From: Lachnospiraceae bacterium
GTDB taxonomy: Bacteria; Bacillota; Clostridia; Lachnospirales; Lachnospiraceae
Assembly (NCBI GenBank): GCA_910574965.1
Contig: CAJTDB010000005.1
Coordinates: 1 to 64,000, forward strand
Reading direction: 5' to 3'
Length of the DNA: 64,000 nt
Under the pieces are notes generated by a model. That model saw only the letters and a program-made list of their open reading frames with translations, ran no database searches and had not been told where the DNA came from. The position numbers were made by a program, and so were the translations under genes. Of the stretch, positions 24,694 to 33,234 are shown one piece after another. Position 1 is the first letter of the stretch. Every line of letters starts with the position of its first letter.

Positions 24694-26253
24694 ATGAGTA
24701 TGGATGAAATCAAGATGCGAGTCGAGCATATCTCGAAGTCCTTTCCTGGCGTGAAGGCTTTGTCGGACATTGATTTCGCTGTGCGCAGGGGAACGGTCCA
24801 TGCATTGTGCGGGGAAAATGGTGCAGGAAAGTCTACCCTTATGAAGATCATCAACGGGATCTATAAAGCCGATACCGGGCAGATCTACATTGATGGCCAG
24901 CCGGTCGAAATCAGAAATCCCATACAGGCAAGAGAACATGGAATTTCCATGATCGCTCAGGAACTGAACTATGTGCCCGATCTGACAGTGGAAGAGAATA
25001 TCTTCCTTGGCAGGCTCCCGGTGAACAAGATCGGAAAGGTAGATTGGAAGACCGTCCGCAGGGAGGCGAATAAGTTCCTACAGGAACAGGAGCTTCCATA
25101 TTCACCGTCTCAGACACTGCGGACACTGACGGTATCCGATATCCAGATGCTGGAAATCATTAAGGCCATTACAAATAATGCGCAGATTATTATTATGGAC
25201 GAGCCGACTTCTTCCATTTCCCAGAAAGAAGTCGAACTGCTGTTCGGAAAGATCGAAGAGCTTCGCGCAAGCGGCGTAAGTATTATTTACATATCTCATA
25301 AAATGGAAGAGCTTTTTGCTATTGCGGATGACATTACCGTAATCCGAGACGGTTCTGTGGTGAATACCCACCGGGTAACGGAGCTTCTTCCGCAGGATCC
25401 TTCCAAGGAGGAGATCGAGGCAGCAACCAATGTGATTATCAGCGAGATGGTCGGCCGGAAGCTGGAAAACGTCTATCCGAAGGAAGAGGTGAAGATCGGA
25501 GATGTGGCGCTGGAAGTGGAACATTTCTGCTGCAAGAACATTTTCGACGACATCAGTTTCAATGTCCGTAAGGGCGAAATCGTTGGATTCGCCGGGCTGG
25601 TGGGCGCAGGGCGTACGGAAACTATGCGTGCGGTCTACGGACTGGATCCGCACGATTCCGGAAAAGTAAAAGTCAACGGAAAGGAAGTCCAGGTTAAGGA
25701 TCCAAGAGGAAGCATTGACAACGGTGTAATTATGCTGTCGGAGGACCGCCGGGAATATGGACTGGTTCCGGTGCGCAGTGTAATGGAGAATGCCAGTATC
25801 GCCAATCTGAAAGCATATTTCTACGGCGGACGGGCACATCCTGCAAAAGAAAAAGAAGAAGTAAGCAAATATTTTAAGAAAATGAACGTGAAGACGCCTT
25901 CTCTGGAAACGCCGATCTCGTCTCTGTCCGGAGGCAACGCCCAGAAAGTGCTGCTGTCGAGATGGATGCTCTGTGAACCGGACGTCATGATTCTTGACGA
26001 GCCTACGAGGGGTATTGACGTAGGAGCAAAGTTTGAGATCTACAAACTGATGACAGAGATCGTCAAGGAGGACAAGGCAATTATTATGGTGTCGTCAGAG
26101 ATGGCAGAACTGATCGGCATGTGCGACCGAATCTATGTCATGTGCCAGGGGCGTGTGACCGGATGTCTGTCAAGAGAAGAGTTCTCCCAGGAGCGGATCA
26201 TGATGTTTGCGACTGGCCTGATGAATAGGAAAGAGAAGGAGGGAGCTTCCTAA
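24694..26253 (+). CDS. Sugar ABC transporter ATP-binding protein (RbsA/XylG-type)
   Basis: A 519-aa fused double ATPase of CUT2 importers. First half: Walker A GENGAGKST near residue 37 and Walker B IIIMDEPTSSIS. Second half: degenerate Walker A GLVGAGRTE, signature LSGGNAQKVLLSRW and Walker B VMILDEPTRGID. This asymmetry is normal for RbsA-like proteins. It shares a 1-bp TAATG overlap with the permease gene. Transport substrate is probably a pentitol or pentose, from the enzymes around it. Confidence 0.94.
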   Translation: MSMDEIKMRVEHISKSFPGVKALSDIDFAVRRGTVHALCGENGAGKSTLMKIINGIYKADTGQIYIDGQPVEIRNPIQAREHGISMIAQELNYVPDLTVEENIFLGRLPVNKIGKVDWKTVRREANKFLQEQELPYSPSQTLRTLTVSDIQMLEIIKAITNNAQIIIMDEPTSSISQKEVELLFGKIEELRASGVSIIYISHKMEELFAIADDITVIRDGSVVNTHRVTELLPQDPSKEEIEAATNVIISEMVGRKLENVYPKEEVKIGDVALEVEHFCCKNIFDDISFNVRKGEIVGFAGLVGAGRTETMRAVYGLDPHDSGKVKVNGKEVQVKDPRGSIDNGVIMLSEDRREYGLVPVRSVMENASIANLKAYFYGGRAHPAKEKEEVSKYFKKMNVKTPSLETPISSLSGGNAQKVLLSRWMLCEPDVMILDEPTRGIDVGAKFEIYKLMTEIVKEDKAIIMVSSEMAELIGMCDRIYVMCQGRVTGCLSREEFSQERIMMFATGLMNRKEKEGAS

Positions 26254-27245
26254 TGGGAAAAAATGCAAAGACACAGCAGTTTATTCAGAAATATTCAATT
26301 TTTATCGTACTGATCGTCATGTTTCTGGCGTGCAGTGCCCTGAGTCCGTATTTCTTAAAAGCAAATAATATGATTAATATCATGCGTCAGATCTGTGTGG
26401 GACTTCTGATTGCTTATGGTGAGATGATCCTGATTGTATCCGGATTTTTGGACCTGTCCATCGCGTCAGTGCTGGCTTTAAGCGGCGTCCTGTCGGTTTC
26501 CGCTTATAAAAGCACACAGTCCCTTGCAGTTGCTATCTTAGTGGCACTGGCAGTTGGTATTGTCTGCAACCTGTTCAATGCGTTCTTCGTAGCAAATGTA
26601 GGGGTGCCTGCATTTATTGCGACACTTGGTATGCAGCAGATTGCCCGCGGTATTGCACTTTACTACTGCGGCGGTTCTAATATTCTTCAGTTGGGCAACT
26701 TTACCGTTATGGGACAGGGAATGATAGGGCCGATTCCGCTGCCGGTCATTGTGGTAGTGGCCATTACGGTTGTCATATGGTATCTGATTAACCAGACCAG
26801 ATGGGGCCGCAGCCTGTACGCCATCGGCGGCAACCGCAATGCGGCAGAAGCCAGCGGCATCAATGTAAAATACAGCATTTATGTGGGATATATCGTGAAC
26901 GGTATGCTTGCCGGTCTCGCAGGTATCATTTTCATGGCCCGCAACAACGCAGGACTTCCCAATGGTGCCGTTGGTTATGAGATGACCGGTCTTACGGCAG
27001 CGATCGTCGGCGGAACTTCCATGACAGGCGGTGTCGGAACGGTTATGGGTACCGTAGCCGGTGCATTTATCATCGCTTTCCTGGAAAACATCATGAACCT
27101 CGTCGGTGTGGACTCTTATATCCAGCAGATTATTGAAGGCTTTATCGTAGTCGTAGCCGTCGGTGCAGATATTTTCAGCAAAGGACGCAAGAGCACAAAG
27201 GTGATTATTGCGCCGACAGATACAGAGAAAAAAGAAGAGAAATAA
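26253..27245 (+). CDS. Sugar ABC transporter permease (RbsC/XylH-type)
   Basis: A 330-aa membrane protein with 8-10 hydrophobic segments and the CUT2 permease landmarks GEMILIVSGFLDLSIASVLALSG and YAIGGNRNAAEASGI, GTSMTGGVGTVMGT. It forms the channel for the ATPase encoded upstream and the binding protein encoded downstream. Confidence 0.94.
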   Translation: MGKNAKTQQFIQKYSIFIVLIVMFLACSALSPYFLKANNMINIMRQICVGLLIAYGEMILIVSGFLDLSIASVLALSGVLSVSAYKSTQSLAVAILVALAVGIVCNLFNAFFVANVGVPAFIATLGMQQIARGIALYYCGGSNILQLGNFTVMGQGMIGPIPLPVIVVVAITVVIWYLINQTRWGRSLYAIGGNRNAAEASGINVKYSIYVGYIVNGMLAGLAGIIFMARNNAGLPNGAVGYEMTGLTAAIVGGTSMTGGVGTVMGTVAGAFIIAFLENIMNLVGVDSYIQQIIEGFIVVVAVGADIFSKGRKSTKVIIAPTDTEKKEEK

Positions 27246-27329
27246 TAAAAGGTCATATCGCAGCGTGCAGTTTGGCTGCGTTCTGATAGAAACTGTAAAC
27301 CAAGCAGAAAAATGAAAGGAAGGATTATT

Positions 27330-28469
27330 ATGAAATTGAAAAAAGTGACAGCACTTGCCCTGACATTTATCATGGCTCTGTCCGTTGCAGCATGCGGCGG
27401 TAAGACAGAGGAGCCGGCAGCTCCTGCAGATACAGCTCCTGCAGCAGACGCAGAAGCTCCTGCAGATACGGATGCAAATGCAGATACGGAAGCTCCCGCA
27501 GCAGACGCTTCCGGAAACTATCGTGTGGCATTTATCGCACGTGCCAGCGCAGATACCTTTGCAGCATGGCTGACCCGCGAGATGCTCAGCGAAGCTGAGA
27601 AATACAGCGATATCACACTGGATTACTTCAGTGGTGATGCAGACGACAACAAACTGAATGGTATCCTGGAAGACTGTGTGACCAAAGAGTATGATCTGGT
27701 CATCGTTCAGGTAAACAATAACGCAGCTTCTGCTCCGTATATCAAACAGGTAGTGGATGCAGGCATCCCGGTTATCACCACGAATCCGGCAGTACATCAG
27801 GGCGACTTAGACGGCGCAGATGATGATTCCATCCTTGCAGGAACCGGTACGGTTGATGCAGATCCCATCGAGCAGGCAGCAGTCAGCGCAAAGATTGCAG
27901 TGGAAGAGATTCCGCAGAACGCAAATGTAGTCGTACTTATGGGACCGTCCAACAACTTCCATTCTGACGGACGCCGGGAAGGCTGGGAGCAGGAATTCTT
28001 CTCCAAGAGACCGGACGTTAAGATCCTTTATGAAGATTTTGCAAACTGGAACAGTGACGAGGCACTGAACCTGATGTCTACCTGGATCCAGGGCGGTACG
28101 AAGATTGATGCAATCATTTCTATGAATGATAACATGGCTGCAGGTGCGATTGAGGCTATCCGCAACAACTCCGATTACTTCGATGCAGACGGCAAACCGA
28201 CCTTCCTTGCTTACGGCGTGGACGGCAATGCACAGGGCTGCCTGCTTGTAAAAGAAGGCGTTCTGACCAGAACCGCTCTTCAGGATGCATCCCTTCTGGC
28301 TGAGCAGTGTATGGCAAATGCAGAGTCCGTACTTCATGGTGAGAAAGCAGTCACGGACGTAGAGTTCTATGTAGAGGCTCCGGAAATCAATGCGGATACC
28401 GTACAGCAGTACATCGATATGTATACCGAGGCTGGCGAGATCAGTGCAGATGGTTCTCTTGCAGAATAA
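27330..28469 (+). CDS. Sugar ABC transporter substrate-binding lipoprotein (RbsB-type)
   Basis: A 379-aa lipoprotein with signal peptide and lipobox VAAC near residue 21, an Ala/Pro/Asp-rich linker (residues 25-60) and a periplasmic-binding type I fold (YRVAFIARASADTFAAWLTREM, LVIVQVNNNAASAPYIKQVVDAGIPVITTNP). ATG 27330 follows AAAGGAAGG. It is followed by an attenuator hairpin, so it is likely made in excess. The ligand is predicted to be a pentitol, pentose or hexitol from the neighbouring dehydrogenase and kinases. Confidence 0.93.
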   Translation: MKLKKVTALALTFIMALSVAACGGKTEEPAAPADTAPAADAEAPADTDANADTEAPAADASGNYRVAFIARASADTFAAWLTREMLSEAEKYSDITLDYFSGDADDNKLNGILEDCVTKEYDLVIVQVNNNAASAPYIKQVVDAGIPVITTNPAVHQGDLDGADDDSILAGTGTVDADPIEQAAVSAKIAVEEIPQNANVVVLMGPSNNFHSDGRREGWEQEFFSKRPDVKILYEDFANWNSDEALNLMSTWIQGGTKIDAIISMNDNMAAGAIEAIRNNSDYFDADGKPTFLAYGVDGNAQGCLLVKEGVLTRTALQDASLLAEQCMANAESVLHGEKAVTDVEFYVEAPEINADTVQQYIDMYTEAGEISADGSLAE

Positions 28470-28535
28470 TCTTAACAGACAGTTTATGAAAAAAAACGAT
28501 TGAATTATTAGCTTGGATATGGTTTCATAATATTG

Positions 28536-28570
28536 GCGCCTGATAAGTCTCGTGCTTGTCAGGCGTCTTT
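28536..28570 (+). terminator. Attenuator hairpin after the binding-protein gene
   Basis: GCGCCTGA-TAAG-tctcgtg-CTTG-TCAGGCG followed by TCTTTCG. Probably lets part of transcription continue into the dehydrogenase gene. Confidence 0.65.
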
Positions 28571-28605
28571 CGAAAGCAGATTTAGAAAGGGGCTTTAAAA
28601 AAGTA

Positions 28606-29736
28606 ATGGCAGAGAAGAAGTATTTGAACAAAGGTGCCTTTATGACGGAAGTGGATAAGATGATCGTCGTAGATGAAGAGCATCTTGACATCGTGGAAGA
28701 TCCGGTGATCAAAGAAAAGATCAAGGCGCAGTTGGAGGTAAAACTTCCGGTTGATCCGGACAAAGTTCTGATCCGGCTGGAGTATGTGGGAGTATGCGGT
28801 TCGGATGTGCATTATTTCCACGATGGACGCTGTGGTACCTTCAAGGTAGAAAAAGACAGAGATATTCCATTTATGCTGGGACATGAGTGTGCGGGTACGG
28901 TAGTAGAAGTCGGTGCGAATGTAAAAGACCTGAAGCCGGGTGACAGGGTGTGCTGTGAGCCGGGCATTACCTGCGGCAAATGTGAATTCTGCAAATCCGG
29001 ACATTACAATCTGTGCAAAGATGTCATTTTCTGGGCAACGCCGCCGGTACAGGGATGCTATATGAAATATGTTCCGTTCCAGGCAGATCTGTGCTTTAAG
29101 CTTCCGGAAGGGATGAGTACAAAGGCGGGTGCCATGGTGGAGCCCTTTGCAACCGGAATGTATGCGGCAGAAAAAGGCGAGATCACGGTAGGCAATACGG
29201 TAGTCATTCTTGGAAGCGGCTGCATCGGTCTGATGACCATGATGGCGTGCAAGGCCCGCGGTGCCAGCAAGATCATCGTATGCGATCTGGAGGATATCCG
29301 TCTTGCCAAAGCAAAAGAACTGGGAGCGGATTTTGTGATTAACAGCGGCAAGGAAGACCCGCTGGCTAAGATTCAGGAGCTGACTGACGGACGCGGACCA
29401 GACGTGGTATTTGAGACTGCAGGAAGTAAATTTACCATCGCACAGACGTCTCATATCGCACGCAGAGGCGGACTGATTGTTCTGGTAGGAATGTCTGCAG
29501 AAGAAGAGATCACTTATAACTTTGGCCAGGTTATGGCGAAAGAGCTTCGGATCAAATCGCTGTTCCGCTATGTAAACATGTTCCCGAAGAGCGTGGCGAC
29601 TGCAGGGAGCGGACTTGCACCTCTTGAAAAAGTTGCGACTCACGAATATGCGCTGAAGGATATTCAGCAGGCATTTGAGGATTCGGTGAACAAGAAAAAT
29701 GAAGTGGTGAAGGCAGTCATTAAAATTGATGATTAA
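28606..29736 (+). CDS. Zinc-dependent polyol dehydrogenase (xylitol/sorbitol dehydrogenase-like)
   Basis: A medium-chain alcohol dehydrogenase of about 376 aa that would oxidise a polyol to a ketose with NAD(P). The catalytic zinc block is VGVCGSDVHYFHDGRCG and GHECAGTVVEVG; the structural zinc cysteines are CGKCEFCKSGHYNLC; the Rossmann fold is VVILGSGCIGLMTMMACKA. The N-terminus is about 30 residues longer than usual. ATG 28606 follows GAAAGGGG by 13 nt; ATG 28642 is an alternative. With the xylulokinases it suggests xylitol or D-arabitol use. Confidence 0.88.
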   Translation: MAEKKYLNKGAFMTEVDKMIVVDEEHLDIVEDPVIKEKIKAQLEVKLPVDPDKVLIRLEYVGVCGSDVHYFHDGRCGTFKVEKDRDIPFMLGHECAGTVVEVGANVKDLKPGDRVCCEPGITCGKCEFCKSGHYNLCKDVIFWATPPVQGCYMKYVPFQADLCFKLPEGMSTKAGAMVEPFATGMYAAEKGEITVGNTVVILGSGCIGLMTMMACKARGASKIIVCDLEDIRLAKAKELGADFVINSGKEDPLAKIQELTDGRGPDVVFETAGSKFTIAQTSHIARRGGLIVLVGMSAEEEITYNFGQVMAKELRIKSLFRYVNMFPKSVATAGSGLAPLEKVATHEYALKDIQQAFEDSVNKKNEVVKAVIKIDD

Positions 29737-29756
29737 ATCCGGGTTATAATCATGGG

Positions 29757-29789
29757 TGGCCAGCGGAGCGGTCTGCTGGCCATTTTTTT
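29757..29789 (+). terminator. Terminator/attenuator after the dehydrogenase gene
   Basis: TGGCCAGC...GCTGGCCA followed by seven Ts. It precedes the RpiB-type gene by 28 bp and may split expression of the second half of the locus. Confidence 0.85.
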
Positions 29790-29817
29790 ATGGAAGACAG
29801 GAGAGAGGAGCAGCATC

Positions 29818-30339
29818 ATGCAGAAGATCAAAATCGCACTTGGCTGTGATAATGTGGGTTTTGAACTGAAAGAGCAGATCAAGGCATATCTGACAGAAGA
29901 GAAAAATTATGAGGTGGTTATAGATCCAATAGAAAAAGCAGAGGACGGTTATCTGGCAGGGATTCGGGTGGCAGAAGAGATGTGCGTTGGGATTCAGAAG
30001 GATGTGTGCCGTCTGGGGCTGTATATATGCGGTACGGGCCTTGGTTTTTCGACTATGGCGAACAAATATTGGGGAATCCGTGCAGCCCATGCTTCGGACT
30101 GCTATACGGCACAGAGGGCCCGCCAAAGTCTCAATGCGCAGATTCTGTGCATCGGCAGCCGGGTGCTGCCTTTCGAATATGCGAAAATGGTGATCGATGC
30201 ATTTCTGGATCATCCGTTTAGTTTTGCGAGGACTTCTTCAGTGGAAAACCTTCAGATGTTCCGGGAACATGAGGAAAAAGTGCTTGGAAGATCAAAGCCG
30301 GATTATGTGGCGTGGAGTATGGGATATGAGGAGGAATAG
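29818..30339 (+). CDS. RpiB/LacAB family sugar-phosphate isomerase
   Basis: A 173-aa isomerase. LGCDNVGFELKEQIKAYL and the catalytic block ICGTGLGFSTMANK (Cys of RpiB), then RAAHASDCYTAQRARQSLNAQILCIGSRVL follow ribose-5-phosphate isomerase B. It is about 25 residues longer than RpiB at the C-terminus, as in LacB and other isomerases with changed specificity (allose 6-P, erythrulose 4-P). ATG 29818 follows GAGAGGAG. The HPS gene starts 6 bp after its stop. Confidence 0.87.
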   Translation: MQKIKIALGCDNVGFELKEQIKAYLTEEKNYEVVIDPIEKAEDGYLAGIRVAEEMCVGIQKDVCRLGLYICGTGLGFSTMANKYWGIRAAHASDCYTAQRARQSLNAQILCIGSRVLPFEYAKMVIDAFLDHPFSFARTSSVENLQMFREHEEKVLGRSKPDYVAWSMGYEEE

Positions 30340-30345
30340 TAGAAG

Positions 30346-30987
30346 ATGACTAAATTACAGCTTGCAGTAGATACGCTTTCGCTGGAAGAGGCGCTGGAAT
30401 TTCTGGAAGAGGCGTCGTCTGATATTGATATTGTGGAGGTGGGCACTCCTCTTTTGTATCGTTCCGGACTAGAAGCGGTCCGCAGAATCAGAGCGGCATT
30501 TCCAAAGCTGTATATTCTCTGCGACGGCAAGATTATGGATGCCGGAGCATATGAAAGCAAAGAACAGTTTGAGGCCGGAGCGGACTGTGTCAGTGTTCTT
30601 GGTGTGACGGACGATGCGACGATTCGGGAATGCGTAAAGGAAGCCGGAAAATATGGGAAAGAAGTGTCGGTGGATACTATCTGCATTCCGAATCTGTCAA
30701 AGCGGGTTGGCCAGTTGGAAGACATGGGCGTGGATTATATTTCTGTCCATACAGGAGTAGACCAGCAGGCCAGAGGGAGGACGCCGCTGGATGACCTTAA
30801 GGAGATCAAAGGCTGTGCCAAAAAAGCCAGGATCTCGGTTGCGGGCGGGATACAGCTTGGCACGATAGAAGAATATCTGGCCCTGAGACCGGATGTGGTC
30901 ATCGTAGGAGGCGGAATTCTGGGGCAGCAGGATCCGAAAGCCGCGGCCAGGGCCATAAGAGAGAAAATACACCGATATAAAGGGTAA
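30346..30987 (+). CDS. hxlA: 3-hexulose-6-phosphate synthase family protein (HPS)
   Basis: A 213-aa (beta/alpha)8 enzyme of the OMP decarboxylase suprafamily. Catalytic residues are visible: Asp9 in LQLAVDTL, Glu31 in IVEVGTPL and the D-x-K-x-x-D motif as Asp60-Gly-Lys62-Ile-Met-Asp65 in CDGKIMDAGAYE. The KIMDAG form is that of HPS rather than of ketogulonate-6-phosphate decarboxylase. HPS joins formaldehyde and ribulose 5-phosphate, or runs in reverse. The matching isomerase PHI is encoded two genes downstream, which supports the call. Which direction operates here is unknown. Confidence 0.88.
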   Translation: MTKLQLAVDTLSLEEALEFLEEASSDIDIVEVGTPLLYRSGLEAVRRIRAAFPKLYILCDGKIMDAGAYESKEQFEAGADCVSVLGVTDDATIRECVKEAGKYGKEVSVDTICIPNLSKRVGQLEDMGVDYISVHTGVDQQARGRTPLDDLKEIKGCAKKARISVAGGIQLGTIEEYLALRPDVVIVGGGILGQQDPKAAARAIREKIHRYKG

Positions 30988-30999
30988 AGGAAAAAGGTT

Positions 31000-32496
31000 A
31001 TGGCATATTTTATGGGAATCGATGTGGGGACATCGAGTGTAAAGGCGTTGATTATGGATGGAGAAGGAACGGAGATCGGTTCCGCATCCAGAAAATATGA
31101 TGTATTAAAACCACAGATGAATTATGCGGAACAGGATCCGGAGGAAATCTGGGAGGCAGTCAAAGGCACGCTTCTGGAACTGTCAAAACGTTATCCGAAA
31201 GAGACTGAAAAGCTGAAGGGAATCAGCTATTCCGGGCAGATGCACGGGCTTGTTCTGGTAGATGCATTTGGGAAACCGGTATGCAATATGATTATCTGGC
31301 AGGACCATCGCTCAGTGGACCAGCGGGAGAAGATCTATTCGCTGGTTCCCTTTGAGGAATTTAACCGTGTTACGCTGAATCAGCTAAGTCCTGGATATCT
31401 GGTTATGTCTCTTATGTGGGTCAAGGAGCACGCAAAGGAAATCTATGACCGGTCTGCTCTTTTTCTGCTGCCGAAAGACTATATCCGCTACCGGATGTGC
31501 GGTACTCTTGGGACCGATATGTCAGATGCATCGGCAACGGTCATCTTTGATACTGCGAAGAAATGCTGGCCCTGGGAAGTGGTGGAGCGGCTGGGACTTC
31601 GAAAGGAACTGTTTCCGGAATGCCATGAATCCACAGAGACAGCGGGGACTGTCACAAAGGCATGTGCGAAGGAGTGCGGTCTTCCGGCAGGAGTGCCGGT
31701 TCTGTACGGCGGCGGAGATACGCTGATGCATGAAATCGGCACCGGTATGATCGATGAAGGAAGACCATGGGTGTCCAATATCGGCACGGCCTGCCAGGTT
31801 ACCTGCGTGATGAAGCGTCCGGTGTATGATGAACAGTTTCGCACGAATACCTTCTGCTGTGTCAAAGAAGATTTGTGGATGCTTATGGCAGTCGGCATGT
31901 GCGGCGGTTCTGCCATGAAATGGATGCAGGGGATCCTTGGAGTGTCTGCCTTTGAAGAACTGAACCGGATGGCAGAGCAGGTTCGTCCGGGCAGTGACGG
32001 CGTGGTCTTTCTGCCGTATTTGAGCGGCACCAGGTGTCCGGAAAACGATCCGCTTTCCAAAGGGATCTATTTCGGCCTGAGCCTGGATCATGGGCGGGAG
32101 CACCTGGTACGCAGTACGATGGAAGGCGTTGTGTATAGCTTAAGAAGCGACTTAGACCTTCTGGAAACGCTGACAGGAAAGAAGCCGGAGACGATGATCG
32201 CATCCGGCGGCGGCGCAAGAGGAAGGCTGTTTTTGCAGATGCAGGCAGATATTTTTCAAAAGCCCATCTATACGACGGAAAGTGCAGAACAGTCGTGCCT
32301 GGGGGCGGCTATGACCGCGGCAGTTGGCACGGGGCATTTTTCTTCTTTTGAAGAAGCCTGCGGGAAAGCTGTGCGGTTCCGGGATGAGGTGGTCGAGCCC
32401 ATTGCGGAAAACAGCAGGAGATATGAGGAATATTATCAGGTATACCGGAATCTGTATGGATGCAACAAAGAGCTGTTTTGGAGACTGCCATTATGA
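31000..32496 (+). CDS. Xylulokinase-like FGGY kinase, second copy
   Basis: A 498-aa kinase with YFMGIDVGTSSVKALIMD, YSGQMHGLVLVD, IIWQDHRSVDQ, YGGGDTLMHEIGTG and ASGGGARGRLFLQMQADIF. It keeps the Met-His xylulose contact of XylB but differs from the first copy at 23010 along its length (for example GDTLMHEIG in place of SDNACAALG), so the two are not a recent duplication. It lies between the two RuMP genes and overlaps the PHI gene by 4 bp (ATGA), which ties its role to them. It may phosphorylate a hexulose or another pentulose. Confidence 0.88.
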   Translation: MAYFMGIDVGTSSVKALIMDGEGTEIGSASRKYDVLKPQMNYAEQDPEEIWEAVKGTLLELSKRYPKETEKLKGISYSGQMHGLVLVDAFGKPVCNMIIWQDHRSVDQREKIYSLVPFEEFNRVTLNQLSPGYLVMSLMWVKEHAKEIYDRSALFLLPKDYIRYRMCGTLGTDMSDASATVIFDTAKKCWPWEVVERLGLRKELFPECHESTETAGTVTKACAKECGLPAGVPVLYGGGDTLMHEIGTGMIDEGRPWVSNIGTACQVTCVMKRPVYDEQFRTNTFCCVKEDLWMLMAVGMCGGSAMKWMQGILGVSAFEELNRMAEQVRPGSDGVVFLPYLSGTRCPENDPLSKGIYFGLSLDHGREHLVRSTMEGVVYSLRSDLDLLETLTGKKPETMIASGGGARGRLFLQMQADIFQKPIYTTESAEQSCLGAAMTAAVGTGHFSSFEEACGKAVRFRDEVVEPIAENSRRYEEYYQVYRNLYGCNKELFWRLPL

Positions 32497-33056
32497 GTAA
32501 GAATATGGAAATATATCGGACGTGTATGCTGAAAGAAGTTCAGACTGCCTTTGAGACTCTGCATTTAGATCAGCTACAAAAGGCTTTGGAAGAACTCGAA
32601 AAAGCAGAACGTGTGTTCTGCGACGGACTTGGAAGAAGCGGACTTTCCATGCGGGGCTTTGCTATGCGCCTTGGACAGATGGGGAGAAAGAGCGTACTGG
32701 TAGGGGAGGCGACGGCGCCTGCTTTTGAGAAGGGGGATCTTCTGGTGCTTTGTACGGCTTCCGGGACTTCGCCGGTTCTTCTGTATCACGCCCAGAGGGC
32801 CAAAGGCTACGGGGGAAGAATCCTTCTGCTTACGGGAAATCCTTGTTCGCCGCTTGCAGAGCTTGCGGACGCTCTGATTCTGGTGCAGGCGCCGGACAAA
32901 GACCAGGAGGGACAAAAGCGTGCTTCAGTGCAGCCTATGGGCTCGCTGTTCGAGCAGGTGTCCGGCCTGGCGTGCGATTTGATGGCGGTAACGATGATGG
33001 ACCGGCTGGGACTCACATCAGAGGAAATGAGAAAGTATCACGCCAATATTGAATAG
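32493..33056 (+). CDS. hxlB: 6-phospho-3-hexuloisomerase (PHI)
   Basis: A 187-aa SIS-domain isomerase converting 3-hexulose 6-phosphate and fructose 6-phosphate. CDGLGRSGLSMRGFAMRLGQMG, VGEATAPAFEKGDLLVLCTASGTS, LLLTGNPCSPLAELAD, SVQPMGSLFEQ and the C-terminal YHANIE match PHI landmarks closely. ATG 32493 overlaps the stop of the kinase gene; a longer frame upstream is just overlap. Last gene of the locus, followed by a terminator. Confidence 0.92.
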   Translation: MSKNMEIYRTCMLKEVQTAFETLHLDQLQKALEELEKAERVFCDGLGRSGLSMRGFAMRLGQMGRKSVLVGEATAPAFEKGDLLVLCTASGTSPVLLYHAQRAKGYGGRILLLTGNPCSPLAELADALILVQAPDKDQEGQKRASVQPMGSLFEQVSGLACDLMAVTMMDRLGLTSEEMRKYHANIE

Positions 33057-33128
33057 AACGCTGCATTTTATATGCAGTCAGCCGCCTGTCTTCTGCGGAC
33101 ATTTAATTGGGTATATGCAAGAAAAATA

Positions 33129-33159
33129 ACAGCGGATTGCCGGTATCTGCTGTTTTTTT
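33129..33159 (+). terminator. Terminator of the pentitol/RuMP locus
   Basis: ACAGCgGAT-tgccggt-ATCtGCTGT followed by seven Ts. Confidence 0.88.
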
Positions 33160-33170
33160 CAAAAAAACAG

Positions 33171-33199
33171 TTGTTTTCTCGCTTCAATACAATTATAAT
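33171..33199 (+). promoter_or_regulatory. Promoter of the aspartokinase gene
   Basis: TTGTTT (33171-33176), 17 bp, TATAAT (33194-33199). No lysine riboswitch or T-box leader fits in the 30-bp leader. Confidence 0.65.
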
Positions 33200-33234
33200 C
33201 ATACTAGCTTTTTTAAAGACGAGGAGATAAAGTA

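Noticed and set aside
26538-27797. 419-codon minus-strand ORF
   Set aside because: Antisense shadow of the RbsC-type permease and binding-protein genes; Cys/His-rich low-quality translation.
28582-29643. 353-codon minus-strand ORF
   Set aside because: Antisense shadow of the polyol dehydrogenase gene.
33057-33234. Possible lysine riboswitch or T-box before aspartokinase
   Set aside because: Promoter at 33171-33199 leaves a leader of only about 30 nt, and no aptamer motifs are present upstream.
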